A stretch of 64,000 bases of DNA, taken from Oscillospiraceae bacterium (GTDB lineage: Bacteria; Bacillota; Clostridia; Oscillospirales; Ruminococcaceae). Made by a program: the position numbers and the translations under genes. Below are positions 8,985 through 18,074 of this stretch, one piece after another (the first letter of the stretch is position 1; each line of letters begins with the position of its first letter). The stretch spans positions 1-64,000 of the forward strand of contig JAFRUS010000103.1 of the NCBI GenBank assembly GCA_017438745.1, in the 5' to 3' direction. The notes below the pieces were generated by a model that saw only the letters and a program-made list of their open reading frames with translations, did no database searches and had not been told where the DNA came from.

Positions 8985-9420
8985 TTTTTATGATCAGGTT
9001 TTACTCTGTTATTGCTTCGTTTTTTCTTTTGCTTTTTCTTCGGTTCTTGCTTTACTTTTTACTTTTTTTTTCGAATTTTGCTTTGTTTTTCTTCTGTTTT
9101 TCTTCACTTTTGACTTTGCTTTTTACTTCTGTTTTTTTTTCGATTTTTGCTTTGTTTTTTTACTTCTTTTTTTCTTCGATTTTTGTTTTGCTTTTTTTCT
9201 TCTGCTTTTTAAATTCCGTTTTTTATTTTTCTGTTTTTTTTAATTTTCATTTTCACTTATTTTTCTGATTTTTATATTTCGAGTTTTTCCGGATTTTTGT
9301 TTTCTGAAATTTTATAATTTTTTCTTTGCATTTTTGCCTCAATTATTTTATCATAATTTTTCAGATTTTCAAAGTGTTTTTTTATTTTTAAAAATTCTGA
9401 TAGTCTTTTTTCTGAAAATC
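8985..9420. repeat. Long pyrimidine-rich low-complexity tract between dusB and polA
   Basis: For more than 350 bases the + strand is nearly all T and C with scattered G. It has many T5-T9 runs separated by CTTC, GCTT or TTCG, looking like decayed copies of a TTTTT(C/G)CTTTTTT unit. A frame through it gives only Phe/Leu/Ser, so no protein is expected. The opposite strand is purine-rich, and on that side it is the leader of dusB. The TTATAATAG at 9422-9430 may be the -10 box for polA. Confidence 0.7.
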
Positions 9421-9527
9421 TGTTATAATAGAAATAGATTTTTTATAGAATTCGGGTTGAAAATGGGTTGCAAGAACGCTCCTGCGACTCAAATTTAATT
9501 ACCAACCGGTTTAAAGGAGGAAGATTT

Positions 9528-12083
9528 TTGAAAATACTTGCTATAGACGGTAACAGCATATTAAACCGTGCTTTCTACGGCATAAAGCTTCTGTCGAACA
9601 AGAAAGGCGTCTTCACAAATACCATCACGGGTTTCATGAATATCTATCTGAAGGAAAAAGAGGTTGTGAAACCTGATTGCACAATGGTTGCATTTGACCT
9701 TAAGACTCCGACCTTCAGACACAAGAAGGTGGATACCTATAAAGCGAACAGAAAAGGTATGCCTGCCGAGCTTGCTTCACAGCTTCCTCTGGTTAAGGAA
9801 CTGCTTAAGGGACTGGGTATAAAAATAGTGGAATGTGAGGGCTTCGAGGCCGACGATATTCTCGGTACAGTGTCTGAGATCTTTTCTTCATCAGGTAACG
9901 AATGTATCGTACTTACAGGCGATCGCGACAGTCTTCAGCTTATAAATGACAAGGTGCATGTTAGGCTTGTGACCAATAAGGAGACCATAGAATTTGATGA
10001 GGCACTCTTCATTGAAAAGTACGGATTTGAGCCTATACATCTTATTGATCTGAAGGCACTTATGGGTGACAGTTCCGATAACATTTCAGGTGTTCCGGGC
10101 ATAGGAGAAAAGACTGCAACCACACTCATAACTCAGTATAAAACGGTTGAAGCGTTGTACAACTCGATTGATGAGGCTGATCTGACAAAATCGGTCAGGA
10201 ATAAACTGATTACTGGCCGCGATGCTGCTGATACCAGTAAATGGCTTGCAACTATAGTTAAAAATGCTCCGGTTGACAACTTGCCTGAGGCCTACAGAAC
10301 AGGCGAAACAGACGAAAAAGCAGTCAGCAGACTCCTTACTGACCTTGAAATGTTCAAGCTTCTTGAAAGACTTCACATTGCACCGTCAGCCGTTGATAAC
10401 AGCGCTGCAGAGCAGACTGAAGCGGTCGAACTGCCTGTAATAAAGAATGTTTCCGTGCTTGATGAGAAGACACTTGAAGCCGTTTCAGCCTCGGAAAAAA
10501 CAGATTTTCTTTTTGAAAAGGAATCAGGAAAACTGAAGTTAATTTGCGGCGATGCTTTATACACATCAGAAGACGGTGAACTTATTCTCAGGTTTTTAGC
10601 TTCCGACGCAAAGAAAAGGACGTTTTCAGCCAAACCTGTTTACTGCCATGCTTTTGCGGCAGGTTCATCCTTAAAGAATATAGCTTTTGACGCAGAGATT
10701 GCTGCGTATCTGCTTGATTCCATAGCTTCCGACTATGACCTTGGTAATCTGTGTGCGTCATACGGTGTGCCTAATGTTAGCGAAGATCAGGCTGACTATG
10801 CTGATGTGATCAGACTTTCAGCTCTCTGCGATGTACTTGAAAAACTTATAGAAGAAAACAAAATGAATGACCTGCTTTATAACATAGAACAGCCTCTTAC
10901 TGAGGTACTTGCGTCTATGGAGACAGTAGGTGTCAGAACAGATACAGACGGTGTAAAGGAATTCGGCGTAATGCTTTCGAAGGAAATAGACGAATACCGT
11001 GACCAGATCTATAAAATGTGCGGAAGGGAGTTCAATATTTCATCTCCAAAGCAGCTTGGTGAAGTTCTTTTCGAAGATCTCGGACTGCCTGCGAAGAAAA
11101 AGACGAAAAGCGGATACTCCACAAACGCAGAAGTTCTTGAAGAGCTCCGCGATAAGCATCCTGTAATAGACAATATACTGAAATACAGGCAGTTGAGCAA
11201 GCTCAACTCAACATATGTTGAAGGACTTCTCAAGACTGTTGCTGACGACGGAAGGATTCACAGCGTATTCAAACAGACCGAAACAAGAACAGGACGTATT
11301 TCATCCACTGAACCGAACATGCAGAACATTCCTGTTAGAACTGAACTTGGTAGTCAGATGAGAAAGTTCTTCACATCAGGTGAGGGAAGAGTCCTCCTTG
11401 ATGCCGACTACAGTCAGATCGAACTTCGTATTCTTGCACATATGTGCGGCGACGAAAATATGCAGCAGGCATTCAGGGAAGGCACCGACATCCATACTAT
11501 GACCGCTTCCCAGGTATTTGACATGCCGCCTGTTATGGTCACCAGCGCTATGAGAAGCGCCGCTAAGGCGGTGAATTTCGGTATCATATACGGAATAGGG
11601 GCGTTTTCTCTTTCAAAGGATATAGGTGTTTCTGTTGCGGAAGCAGACCGTTATATAAAGAATTATCTTAAAAACTATTCAGCCGTTGGGTCATTTATGG
11701 ATCAGACTGTTCAAACAGCTCAGGAAACAGGATATGTCTATACCATGTTTGGCAGAAGAAGAGCTGTTCCGGAACTTCGTGCTTCAAACAAAATGGTGCA
11801 GGCGGCAGGTAAGCGTATCGCAATGAACACTCCTGTACAGGGCTCTGCAGCTGATATAATCAAGATTGCCATGGTAAGAGTATATAACAGACTTCGTGAG
11901 GAAGGTCTTGATGCTGACCTTATCCTTCAGGTACACGACGAACTTATAGTTGAAGTTTCGGAGGCAGATGCTGAACGTGCTGCAAAGATACTTTCCGAGG
12001 AGATGACAGGTGCGGCAGACTTAAGTGTACCGCTTATCGCTGATGTAAACAAAGGCAGGACGTGGTATGATGCAAAGGGATGA
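9528..12083 (+). CDS. polA: DNA polymerase I
   Basis: The 851-residue enzyme fills gaps and removes RNA primers in replication and repair. An N-terminal 5' nuclease domain (1-290) has AIDGNSILNRAFYG, FDLKTPTFRHK and GDSSDNISGVPGIG. The middle domain (about 330-460) has the 3'-5' exonuclease fold but lacks its acidic motifs, so proofreading is probably absent, as in Bacillus. The polymerase domain has motif A DADYSQIELRI (~625), motif B RSAAKAVNFGIIYG (~675) and motif C QVHDE (~801). The start is TTG at 9528, because AAAGGAGG lies at 9513-9520; an in-frame ATG 20 codons upstream has no such site. rimI overlaps its 3' end by 17 bases. Confidence 0.96.
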   Translation: MKILAIDGNSILNRAFYGIKLLSNKKGVFTNTITGFMNIYLKEKEVVKPDCTMVAFDLKTPTFRHKKVDTYKANRKGMPAELASQLPLVKELLKGLGIKIVECEGFEADDILGTVSEIFSSSGNECIVLTGDRDSLQLINDKVHVRLVTNKETIEFDEALFIEKYGFEPIHLIDLKALMGDSSDNISGVPGIGEKTATTLITQYKTVEALYNSIDEADLTKSVRNKLITGRDAADTSKWLATIVKNAPVDNLPEAYRTGETDEKAVSRLLTDLEMFKLLERLHIAPSAVDNSAAEQTEAVELPVIKNVSVLDEKTLEAVSASEKTDFLFEKESGKLKLICGDALYTSEDGELILRFLASDAKKRTFSAKPVYCHAFAAGSSLKNIAFDAEIAAYLLDSIASDYDLGNLCASYGVPNVSEDQADYADVIRLSALCDVLEKLIEENKMNDLLYNIEQPLTEVLASMETVGVRTDTDGVKEFGVMLSKEIDEYRDQIYKMCGREFNISSPKQLGEVLFEDLGLPAKKKTKSGYSTNAEVLEELRDKHPVIDNILKYRQLSKLNSTYVEGLLKTVADDGRIHSVFKQTETRTGRISSTEPNMQNIPVRTELGSQMRKFFTSGEGRVLLDADYSQIELRILAHMCGDENMQQAFREGTDIHTMTASQVFDMPPVMVTSAMRSAAKAVNFGIIYGIGAFSLSKDIGVSVAEADRYIKNYLKNYSAVGSFMDQTVQTAQETGYVYTMFGRRRAVPELRASNKMVQAAGKRIAMNTPVQGSAADIIKIAMVRVYNRLREEGLDADLILQVHDELIVEVSEADAERAAKILSEEMTGAADLSVPLIADVNKGRTWYDAKG

Positions 12084-12525
12084 TGTAACGGTACGAATGG
12101 CCGTTCTTAAGGACGTTATCAGACTTGCGAAACTTGATCAGAGTATTTTTTCTGACTTCTGGAGCGAAAAGGCGTTCATTTCAAGTGTAGACAGCAAAAT
12201 GGAGATAGTTCCGGTGGTTACTCTTAACGATACGGATGAAATAGTTGCGTATGCCGCTGTTTCATTTGTACTCGATGAGTGCAATATAAACAGGATAGCA
12301 GTTGTGCAGGAATTCCGCGGCAGGGGGCTTGGAACTTATCTTCTCAGGTGTATCGAAGAACTTCTTCCGCCTGAAGTGAATATATTTAATCTTGAAGTGC
12401 GTGAAAGCAATGTACACGCTATTGAAATGTATGAAAAATTCGGTTATACTGTATTAGGCAGAAGAAAAAATTTTTACAGGTGTCCTGTTGAGGATGCACT
12501 GCTCATGACTAAACGAAAGGTTTGA
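12067..12525 (+). CDS. rimI: Ribosomal protein-alanine N-acetyltransferase (RimI-type GNAT)
   Basis: The 152-residue GNAT enzyme transfers acetyl from acetyl-CoA, classically to the N-terminal Ala of ribosomal protein S18. The acetyl-CoA loop is VVQEFRGRGLGTYLL (near 78-92), followed by LEVRESNVHAIEMYEKFGY, the typical B motif region. The start overlaps the end of polA, and tsaD begins seven bases after its stop. The rimI-tsaD pairing is very common because both belong to the tsa/rim neighbourhood. Other GNAT substrates are possible. Confidence 0.9.
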   Translation: MMQRDDVTVRMAVLKDVIRLAKLDQSIFSDFWSEKAFISSVDSKMEIVPVVTLNDTDEIVAYAAVSFVLDECNINRIAVVQEFRGRGLGTYLLRCIEELLPPEVNIFNLEVRESNVHAIEMYEKFGYTVLGRRKNFYRCPVEDALLMTKRKV

Positions 12526-12531
12526 TTACAG

Positions 12532-13542
12532 ATGCTAATATTGGGTATTGAAAGTTCATGCGATGAAACTGCAGCCAGCGTTTCGGAGAACGGAACGACT
12601 ATTCTTTCATCGGTGATATCGACCCAGATTGAAGAACATAAGAAATACGGCGGAGTAGTGCCGGAAATAGCCTCAAGAAGACACAGTGAAAATATACTCG
12701 GCGTTGTACGCGATGCTCTGGACAAGGCGGGAAAGACGCTTGATGACATGGATGGGATCGCAGTGACATATGCTCCGGGCCTCATAGGTGCCCTTCTGGT
12801 AGGCGTAAGCTTTGCCAAAGGCCTTGCTATGGCATCAGGAAAGCCGCTTATACCGGTACATCACATTGCCGGCCACATAGCTTCAAACTACATTGCTCAT
12901 CCTGAACTGGAACCTCCGTATCTTTGCCTGGTGGCAAGCGGCGGACACAGTCACATTATAGAGGTTCTCGACCGTACAGTGTTCCGTGTAGTGGGAAAAA
13001 CAAGAGACGATGCTGCCGGAGAATGTTTCGACAAATGTGCAAGAGCACTCGGCTTCCCGTATCCTGGCGGAGTTCACATAGACAAGGCTTCAGCACTTGG
13101 TAATCCGGAAGTCTATAAGCTTCCGATTCCGAGAGTTGCCGGAAGTGAATATGATTTCAGTTTTTCGGGCCTTAAGACAGCTGTTATCAACACAGTCCAC
13201 AATGCTTCACAGAAGGGTGTGGAGATAAACAAAAACGACATGGCTGCATCTGTTCAGAAGACGATTTCCGAGATTCTCGTGTCTAAAACTATTCTGGCAG
13301 CAAAGGATCTGGGATATAAAAAGATAGTCCTTGCCGGCGGTGTTTCTGCAAACTCAGGAGTACGCAGCACTCTTTCAGCTGCCTGTGAAAAGAACGGATT
13401 TGAACTTTTCATGCCTCCGCTTTCTCTCTGCGGCGACAACGGCGCAATGATTGCCTGTCAGGGATACTACAATTATCTTGCGGGCATTACGGCAGACGTA
13501 AGTCTTAACGCAGTTGCTACAATGTCAATTGAAAAAATTTAA
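12532..13542 (+). CDS. tsaD: tRNA N6-threonylcarbamoyladenosine transferase TsaD
   Basis: This essential enzyme transfers threonylcarbamoyl from its AMP adduct to A37 of tRNAs that read ANN codons, together with TsaB, TsaC and TsaE. The 336-residue length is typical. It starts LGIESSCDETAASV, with GGVVPEIASRRH and the metal-binding HHIAGH near 109-114. GGHSHI and the ASGK ATPase loops CGDNGAMIA follow near the C terminus. It closes the polA-rimI-tsaD operon. Confidence 0.96.
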   Translation: MLILGIESSCDETAASVSENGTTILSSVISTQIEEHKKYGGVVPEIASRRHSENILGVVRDALDKAGKTLDDMDGIAVTYAPGLIGALLVGVSFAKGLAMASGKPLIPVHHIAGHIASNYIAHPELEPPYLCLVASGGHSHIIEVLDRTVFRVVGKTRDDAAGECFDKCARALGFPYPGGVHIDKASALGNPEVYKLPIPRVAGSEYDFSFSGLKTAVINTVHNASQKGVEINKNDMAASVQKTISEILVSKTILAAKDLGYKKIVLAGGVSANSGVRSTLSAACEKNGFELFMPPLSLCGDNGAMIACQGYYNYLAGITADVSLNAVATMSIEKI

Positions 13543-13627
13543 AAACGAAGTGAAAGTCAGGAGTTCCGGCTTTCACTTTTCTGCTGTCATTACTGTCAGC
13601 GGATTAGAAAAGAAATATTAAAAAAAC

Positions 13628-13661
13628 AGCGAACGTAAAAACTTTACGTTCGCTATATTTT
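13628..13661. terminator. Bidirectional terminator between tsaD and the CorC-type gene
   Basis: AGCGAACGTAAA pairs perfectly with TTTACGTTCGCT around a 3-base loop, with A-rich and T-rich flanks. The tsaD operon and the reverse gene converge here. Confidence 0.88.
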
Positions 13662-14925
13662 ATTCTTCTGGTGTTTCTTCCTCCGGTATTTCCGGCCTTA
13701 CGATCTTTAACTGAAGCTTTACTATTTTATTTTCGTTCATTTCCATGATCTTTATCTCGAAGCAGTCGCTCTGTATGAGCTCGCCTTCCTTCGGAATATG
13801 ACCTGTAAGTTCCATTATCCATCCGCTTACTGTAGTTGCGTTGGTGCGGATGTAATCCTCAGGATATTCAAGTGTTTCGAGCATCTCACTGACAGTCAGC
13901 TCACCTGATATGTCAAATGTGTCTTCGTCAGTTCGGGTCATAGGAGAGATCACTTCGTCGTTTTCGTCGTAGATCTCGCCGACAAGCTCCTCGATGATAT
14001 CTTCCATAGTGACAATGCCCTTTGTACCGCCGTACTGATCGATTATTACAGACATGTGGGTTTTGGAACGCTGCATCTCATGCAGAGCATCATTTATAGG
14101 CTTGAATTCTGAAATAAAAACTACATCCTGGATAATACGCTGAATATCATTTTTACCTTCAAAGATCATTTTGAAGAAATCTTTCTGAGTGATGATGCCC
14201 ACTATATTATCCATAGTTTTTTCATAAACAGGAAGTCTTGAATACATCTCAGTAAGAAAAACCTGTTTTATCTCGTCAACTGGTGTGTTGATCTCAACGC
14301 CAACGACCTTGACACGTGGTGTAAGTATCTCGCTTACAACCTTTTCGTCAAAGTCAAGCGCACTTTTTACAAGTTCACTTTCAGATTCCTCGAGTACGCC
14401 TTCTTCTTCGATCTCGTCTATTATAATGTGCAATTCGTCTTCAGTAACTGAAGGGGACTTGTCCGGATTGGAGTAGAGCTTTGAAACGAAACTTTTTATA
14501 GTAGTGAAGATCCATACGATCGGTTTCAGTATAATAATGAGCGTTGAAAGAAATCCGGCGAAGAAGAGCGAACATTTTTCGGAATTTTCCTTAGCATAGG
14601 TCTTTGGAAGAATCTCACCGAAAATAAGAACCACTACCGTCATAACTATAGTAGCAATGCCGACACCTTTATTTCCGAACAGATCAGTGAAAAGAACTGT
14701 ACTGATGGAAGCGGAAGCAATGTTTACTATATTATTGCCTATAAGTATTGCAGTAAGTGAATCGTCAAACGATTCAGCTATGGCAAGAGCCTTCTTTGCC
14801 TTTGTGTTTCCCTGGGAGGCTTTGTTTCTGAGACGCATCCTGTTTACAGTGGAAAATGCAGTCTCGCATCCTGAAAAAGTGGCAGAAAAGGCTACAAGAA
14901 CGATTATTAGAATGATGTTTATCAT
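13660..14925 (-). CDS. CNNM/CorC (HlyC/CorC) family membrane protein with CBS pair
   Basis: The 421-residue protein has a DUF21/CNNM membrane domain (1-190, about four segments, with the SGCETAFSTVNRMRLR start motif), then a CBS pair (about 210-330, with RLPVYEKTMDNIVGII and the DQYGGTKGIVTMEDIIEELVG stretch). The C-terminal CorC_HlyC domain lies at about 345-415. Members transport or regulate Mg or other divalent ions. The start is ATG 14925 with AGAGG just upstream; an in-frame ATG 20 codons earlier lacks a site and would put an odd hydrophilic tail before the membrane helix. The acidic PEIPEEETPEE tail is unusual but harmless. Confidence 0.9.
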   Translation of the reverse strand: MINIILIIVLVAFSATFSGCETAFSTVNRMRLRNKASQGNTKAKKALAIAESFDDSLTAILIGNNIVNIASASISTVLFTDLFGNKGVGIATIVMTVVVLIFGEILPKTYAKENSEKCSLFFAGFLSTLIIILKPIVWIFTTIKSFVSKLYSNPDKSPSVTEDELHIIIDEIEEEGVLEESESELVKSALDFDEKVVSEILTPRVKVVGVEINTPVDEIKQVFLTEMYSRLPVYEKTMDNIVGIITQKDFFKMIFEGKNDIQRIIQDVVFISEFKPINDALHEMQRSKTHMSVIIDQYGGTKGIVTMEDIIEELVGEIYDENDEVISPMTRTDEDTFDISGELTVSEMLETLEYPEDYIRTNATTVSGWIMELTGHIPKEGELIQSDCFEIKIMEMNENKIVKLQLKIVRPEIPEEETPEE

Positions 14926-15108
14926 ATTTACCTCTCTGAAAAGAATATACATTACAATATTATCATAATAAATTAATATGTTCAATAGTTTTGCTCAAAA
15001 AAAGCAGGGATAAATAGACGAAGTAAAAAACAAAACTGTGCGTTTAAATATGTATAATGACGAAATTGCGGATAAACGATTGAAAAATACGCCGAATGTG
15101 ATATTATT

Positions 15109-15196
15109 TATAGAGTGAAAAACGAAAGAAACAGAACAATGATAAAACACTCCTCTTATAGAGTGAAAAACGAAAGGAGAAGGACGATGATAAAAA
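15109..15196 (+). repeat. Tandem duplication of a translation-initiation region
   Basis: The stretch from TATAGAGTGAAAAACGAAAG to an ATGATAAAA start occurs twice, at about 15109-15157 and 15158-15196, with an offset of about 49 bases. The copies differ mainly in the ribosome binding site: the first reads AAAGAAACAGAACA and the second AAAGGAGAAGGACG. Only the second has a good Shine-Dalgarno sequence. Confidence 0.75.
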
Positions 15197-15708
15197 AGCT
15201 ATATAAAAAATACGAGGATATTATACTTTATATTATATTTGGTGTGCTGACTACTGCCGTGTCATTTGTGACACAGTTTCTGGCATCACGCTTCCTGCAT
15301 ACAAGCGTTATTGTAAGCACGAGCATCTCCTGGATATGCGCAGTTACATTCGCATATGTGACAAACAGGAAATTCGTTTTCAAAAGTGAAGAGCACACTA
15401 CAAAGGGAATTGCAGCGGAAGCGGCGAGATTCTACGGAGCAAGAATTGCAACCTATTTTATGGAGATAGCTATAATGTATCTTTGTGCTGACCGTTTCAG
15501 CGGAACATTCATTGATCTCATGAACCTTGAATCACTTGATTACAGTAAAACTCCGTTTTCAGCCTTCGGCGACGCAGTCAGATTCAATGAGATGATATTC
15601 AAACTGATCGCCAATGTGATCATACTTATAAGCAATTATGTGCTCAGTAAACTGCTGGTCTTTAAAAAAAATCATAGAGTTGTTGAATACGTACAAAACG
15701 ACCTTTAA
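15187..15708 (+). CDS. GtrA-family membrane protein
   Basis: The 173-residue protein has four membrane helices and the GtrA pattern: YIIFGVLTTAVSFVTQF at the start, then the WICAVTFAYVTNRKFVFKS stretch, and a last helix ending in NYVLSKLLVFKK. Relatives flip or handle lipid-linked sugars for cell-surface glycans. The ATG at 15187 follows AAAGGAG; an in-frame start 24 codons earlier belongs to the duplicated leader. It is the last ordinary gene before the scaffoldin cluster. Confidence 0.88.
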   Translation: MIKKLYKKYEDIILYIIFGVLTTAVSFVTQFLASRFLHTSVIVSTSISWICAVTFAYVTNRKFVFKSEEHTTKGIAAEAARFYGARIATYFMEIAIMYLCADRFSGTFIDLMNLESLDYSKTPFSAFGDAVRFNEMIFKLIANVIILISNYVLSKLLVFKKNHRVVEYVQNDL

Positions 15709-15758
15709 AACGGCAGGTAAATACGTTACTAACAACCGCCAAATATTCAGTAAACGTA

Positions 15759-15787
15759 TTGACTTTTGAGGGTAATTGAAATATAAT
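15759..15787 (+). promoter_or_regulatory. Promoter 1 of the scaffoldin cluster
   Basis: TTGACT at 15759-15764 and TATAAT at 15782-15787 have an exact 17-base spacer. It would give a leader of about 315 bases before the first cohesin gene. Confidence 0.75.
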
Positions 15788-15899
15788 TGAATTGTATAGT
15801 GAACAGGAGTAAAATTGGTCTTTAATTTATGGGTTTCATTATTATAAACAATTTTGATAAAATTGATTTATAATTATTTACAAAAAGTTTTTGATAGTC

Positions 15900-15928
15900 T
15901 TGACTTCTAACCCAACATAAAATATAAT
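15900..15928 (+). promoter_or_regulatory. Promoter 2 of the scaffoldin cluster
   Basis: TTGACT at 15900-15905 and TATAAT at 15923-15928, again with 17 bases between. Downstream in the shared leader, a small hairpin CGTGAAT/ATTCACG lies at 16004-16020. The rest of the 400-base gap is A+T-rich with no gene seen. Confidence 0.75.
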
Positions 15929-16107
15929 AAATCTATATGAAAATAGAATATTTATGTTATTTGTTTGCCGTATTACGAGTTTTTTCTGTAATACAAAATT
16001 TACCGTGAATCGTATTCACGAATGGTTGAATTATATTTATGTTTTTTGTATGCGAAAGTTTGAAAGTTTGAAAAGAAGATTAAATTTTACTTAGGAGGAA
16101 TTTTATT

Positions 16108-16914
16108 ATGAAATTCAATAAAGCAGCAGCTTGCTTAATCGCAACAGCATGTACAGCATCATTATTCAGCACAGTAGCTTCAGTTTCTGCAGCAGACGCT
16201 ATCACAATCAGTGCAGAAACAAAGGCTGTTGAAAAAGACGCAGAATTTACAGTAGACATCTCACTCGCTGGTGTTCCATCATCAGGTATCGCAGGCCTTG
16301 ATTTCGCTATCAAGTATGATACATCACTCATGGAAGTGACAGGCGTTACAGAAGGTGCTGTTTCAAAGACAAACGACAAGCAGGTTGAAGGTTTCTCTTC
16401 TAACCTTGCTACAAATATCAACAACGGCGCTGTTTCAGTTCTCTGGGCTACAGGTTCTGTTTCAGACAACTCAAAGTGGATCAAGAGCGACGGCGTTCTC
16501 CTCACACTTAACTGCAAGGCTAAGGGCACTGGAGATGCTAAGGTTGAGATCACTAAGGGTGTAAGAAAGGATGCTACAGGCATCGACGTAGCAGTTGAAG
16601 GCCTTGAAGTAGTAAATCCTACAGCTAAGGCTGGTACAATTTCTATTGGTAAGCCAGTAGAAACTACAACACCAGATCCTACACAGAATCCAACAACTAA
16701 TCCAACATCAGATAAAACACTTCTCGGTGACGTTGACTGCGACGGTAAGGTAGATATCACAGATATCACAACACTTGCTATCTCACTCGTTGACAAGAAG
16801 CCAGTTACAGGCCAGGCTGCTATCAACGCAGACGTTGACAAGGACGGCAGCGTAGCTCTTACAGACCTTGCAAGAATCAAGCAGTTCGTTTCTAAGGTAA
16901 TCGACAAGCTCTGA
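16108..16914 (+). CDS. scaC: Small adaptor scaffoldin: one cohesin plus one dockerin (ScaC-like)
   Basis: The 268-residue secreted protein has a signal peptide (1-28, cleaved near VSA-ADA) and one cohesin module (about 29-172; FAIKYDTSLMEV and VLWATG strands are typical). A Thr/Pro/Asn linker (187-207) and a C-terminal dockerin follow (209-268; calcium loops DVDCDGKVDITD and DVDKDGSVALTD). In R. flavefaciens the small ScaC adaptor has this architecture and lies at the head of the sca cluster. Its dockerin plugs into ScaA and its cohesin changes enzyme specificity. Order and size match; the symbol is by analogy. It starts at ATG 16108 after AGGAGG. Confidence 0.82.
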   Translation: MKFNKAAACLIATACTASLFSTVASVSAADAITISAETKAVEKDAEFTVDISLAGVPSSGIAGLDFAIKYDTSLMEVTGVTEGAVSKTNDKQVEGFSSNLATNINNGAVSVLWATGSVSDNSKWIKSDGVLLTLNCKAKGTGDAKVEITKGVRKDATGIDVAVEGLEVVNPTAKAGTISIGKPVETTTPDPTQNPTTNPTSDKTLLGDVDCDGKVDITDITTLAISLVDKKPVTGQAAINADVDKDGSVALTDLARIKQFVSKVIDKL

Positions 16915-17019
16915 TCCTCACAAAGGAATATGATATTACTAAGGTAATATTAAAATATATTATATATTGAGGGAACGGACGTTCTTTTGATTATATAAAA
17001 ATTTAAATGGAGGGAAAAA

Positions 17020-17916
17020 ATGAAGGCTAAAAGATTTATTTCAGCTGTATGTGCTCTTGCAATGACAGCTGCATCAGCAGCAACCTTCGTAAACGCTGCT
17101 GGAGAACAGGTGATTATCAAGGGAGATCAGATCGAAAAGGCTCCGGGAGCTTCATTCGAAATCAATTTCAACCTCGACAAGTTTGACGGAACAGGTTTCT
17201 CAGGATGTGAATTTGCAATTGCATATGATCCTAAGCAGATCTCAGACGTTAAGGTTGCAGAAGGTGCTGTTCTCAAGACAGGTGCTACAGCAGCTGAATT
17301 AGAAAAGTCTCCAACAATCGGAGAAGAAGTTACAATGGTAAACAAGGGCAAGTACGACTGCTTCGACTACAACACAGCTGAAGTTGATGGCAAGAACGTA
17401 ATTGCAGTTCTCTGGTGCACAGGTCTTGATTCAGACAAGTACTGGGCAAAGGAAACAGGTTCTATCGTTACTGTAACAGGTACTGTTTCTAAGGATGCTA
17501 AGGCTGGCGACAAGATCCCTGTAGAGATGATCGCTATTCCACGTGAAGGCAACAAGTCAATGACATTTGGTTACGCTGACGGAAACAAGGATGTAACTTA
17601 TACATCTGCAGTAGAACAGCAGGGTCTTATCACTGTTAAGAACCCAGATCCAGATGAGACACCACTCTGGGGCGACGTAAATGATGACGGCGCTGTTTCA
17701 GCTAAGGACCTCGTTGCTATGATGCAGTTCTTAGTAAGTCCTAAGGATGCTAAGCTCACAGAACAGGGTATCTTAAACGGTAACATGGATCAGAAGGACG
17801 GCAACACAGACCTCACATCTGATGATGTTCTCGATGTAAGCGACTTCGACGCTCTCAAGAAGTATATCCTCGGTTACAAGGATTATACAGACGATAAGCT
17901 GCCAATCAAAAAGTAA
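17020..17916 (+). CDS. Cohesin-plus-dockerin scaffoldin (position of scaA)
   Basis: The 298-residue secreted protein has a signal peptide (1-27), one cohesin (about 28-205, with FAIAYDPKQISDV and VLWCTGLDSDKYW) and a C-terminal dockerin (about 215-298). The dockerin calcium loops are DVNDDGAVSAKD and a second, longer one around SDDVLDVSDFD; an insert of about 20 residues separates them. It sits where scaA lies in known R. flavefaciens clusters, but ScaA there carries two or three cohesins, so this is either a reduced ScaA or a second ScaC-type adaptor. AGGGAAAAA precedes the ATG. Confidence 0.8.
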   Translation: MKAKRFISAVCALAMTAASAATFVNAAGEQVIIKGDQIEKAPGASFEINFNLDKFDGTGFSGCEFAIAYDPKQISDVKVAEGAVLKTGATAAELEKSPTIGEEVTMVNKGKYDCFDYNTAEVDGKNVIAVLWCTGLDSDKYWAKETGSIVTVTGTVSKDAKAGDKIPVEMIAIPREGNKSMTFGYADGNKDVTYTSAVEQQGLITVKNPDPDETPLWGDVNDDGAVSAKDLVAMMQFLVSPKDAKLTEQGILNGNMDQKDGNTDLTSDDVLDVSDFDALKKYILGYKDYTDDKLPIKK

Positions 17917-17939
17917 TTAAATTATAATCATAACGCATT

Positions 17940-17967
17940 CCAAGTACCGGAGTACTCCGGCACTTGG
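17940..17967 (+). terminator. Hairpin after the second cohesin gene
   Basis: CCAAGTACCGG pairs with CCGGCACTTGG around a short loop. The T run after it is weak, so it may stabilise the upstream mRNA end or partly terminate. Confidence 0.5.
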
Positions 17968-18074
17968 ATTGCATTTCTTATCAGAGTCTGATCTTTTAAC
18001 AGAAAGAATCAGTTCTGAAACATATTCGATGATTGGGTCCTGATCAGAGGATCCGTTACAGAAAGGATATTTTC

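Noticed and set aside
8981..9268. A 95-residue frame made almost only of Phe, Leu and Ser
   Set aside because: It is the reading of the pyrimidine-rich tract, has no ribosome site and no membrane-protein pattern beyond the bias.
16080..16907. A 275-residue reverse frame over the ScaC-like gene
   Set aside because: The forward protein has a signal peptide, cohesin and dockerin; the reverse reading has no such signs.
17940..17967. A strong transcription stop inside the scaffoldin cluster
   Set aside because: The hairpin is good but lacks a T run; partial termination is all that can be said.
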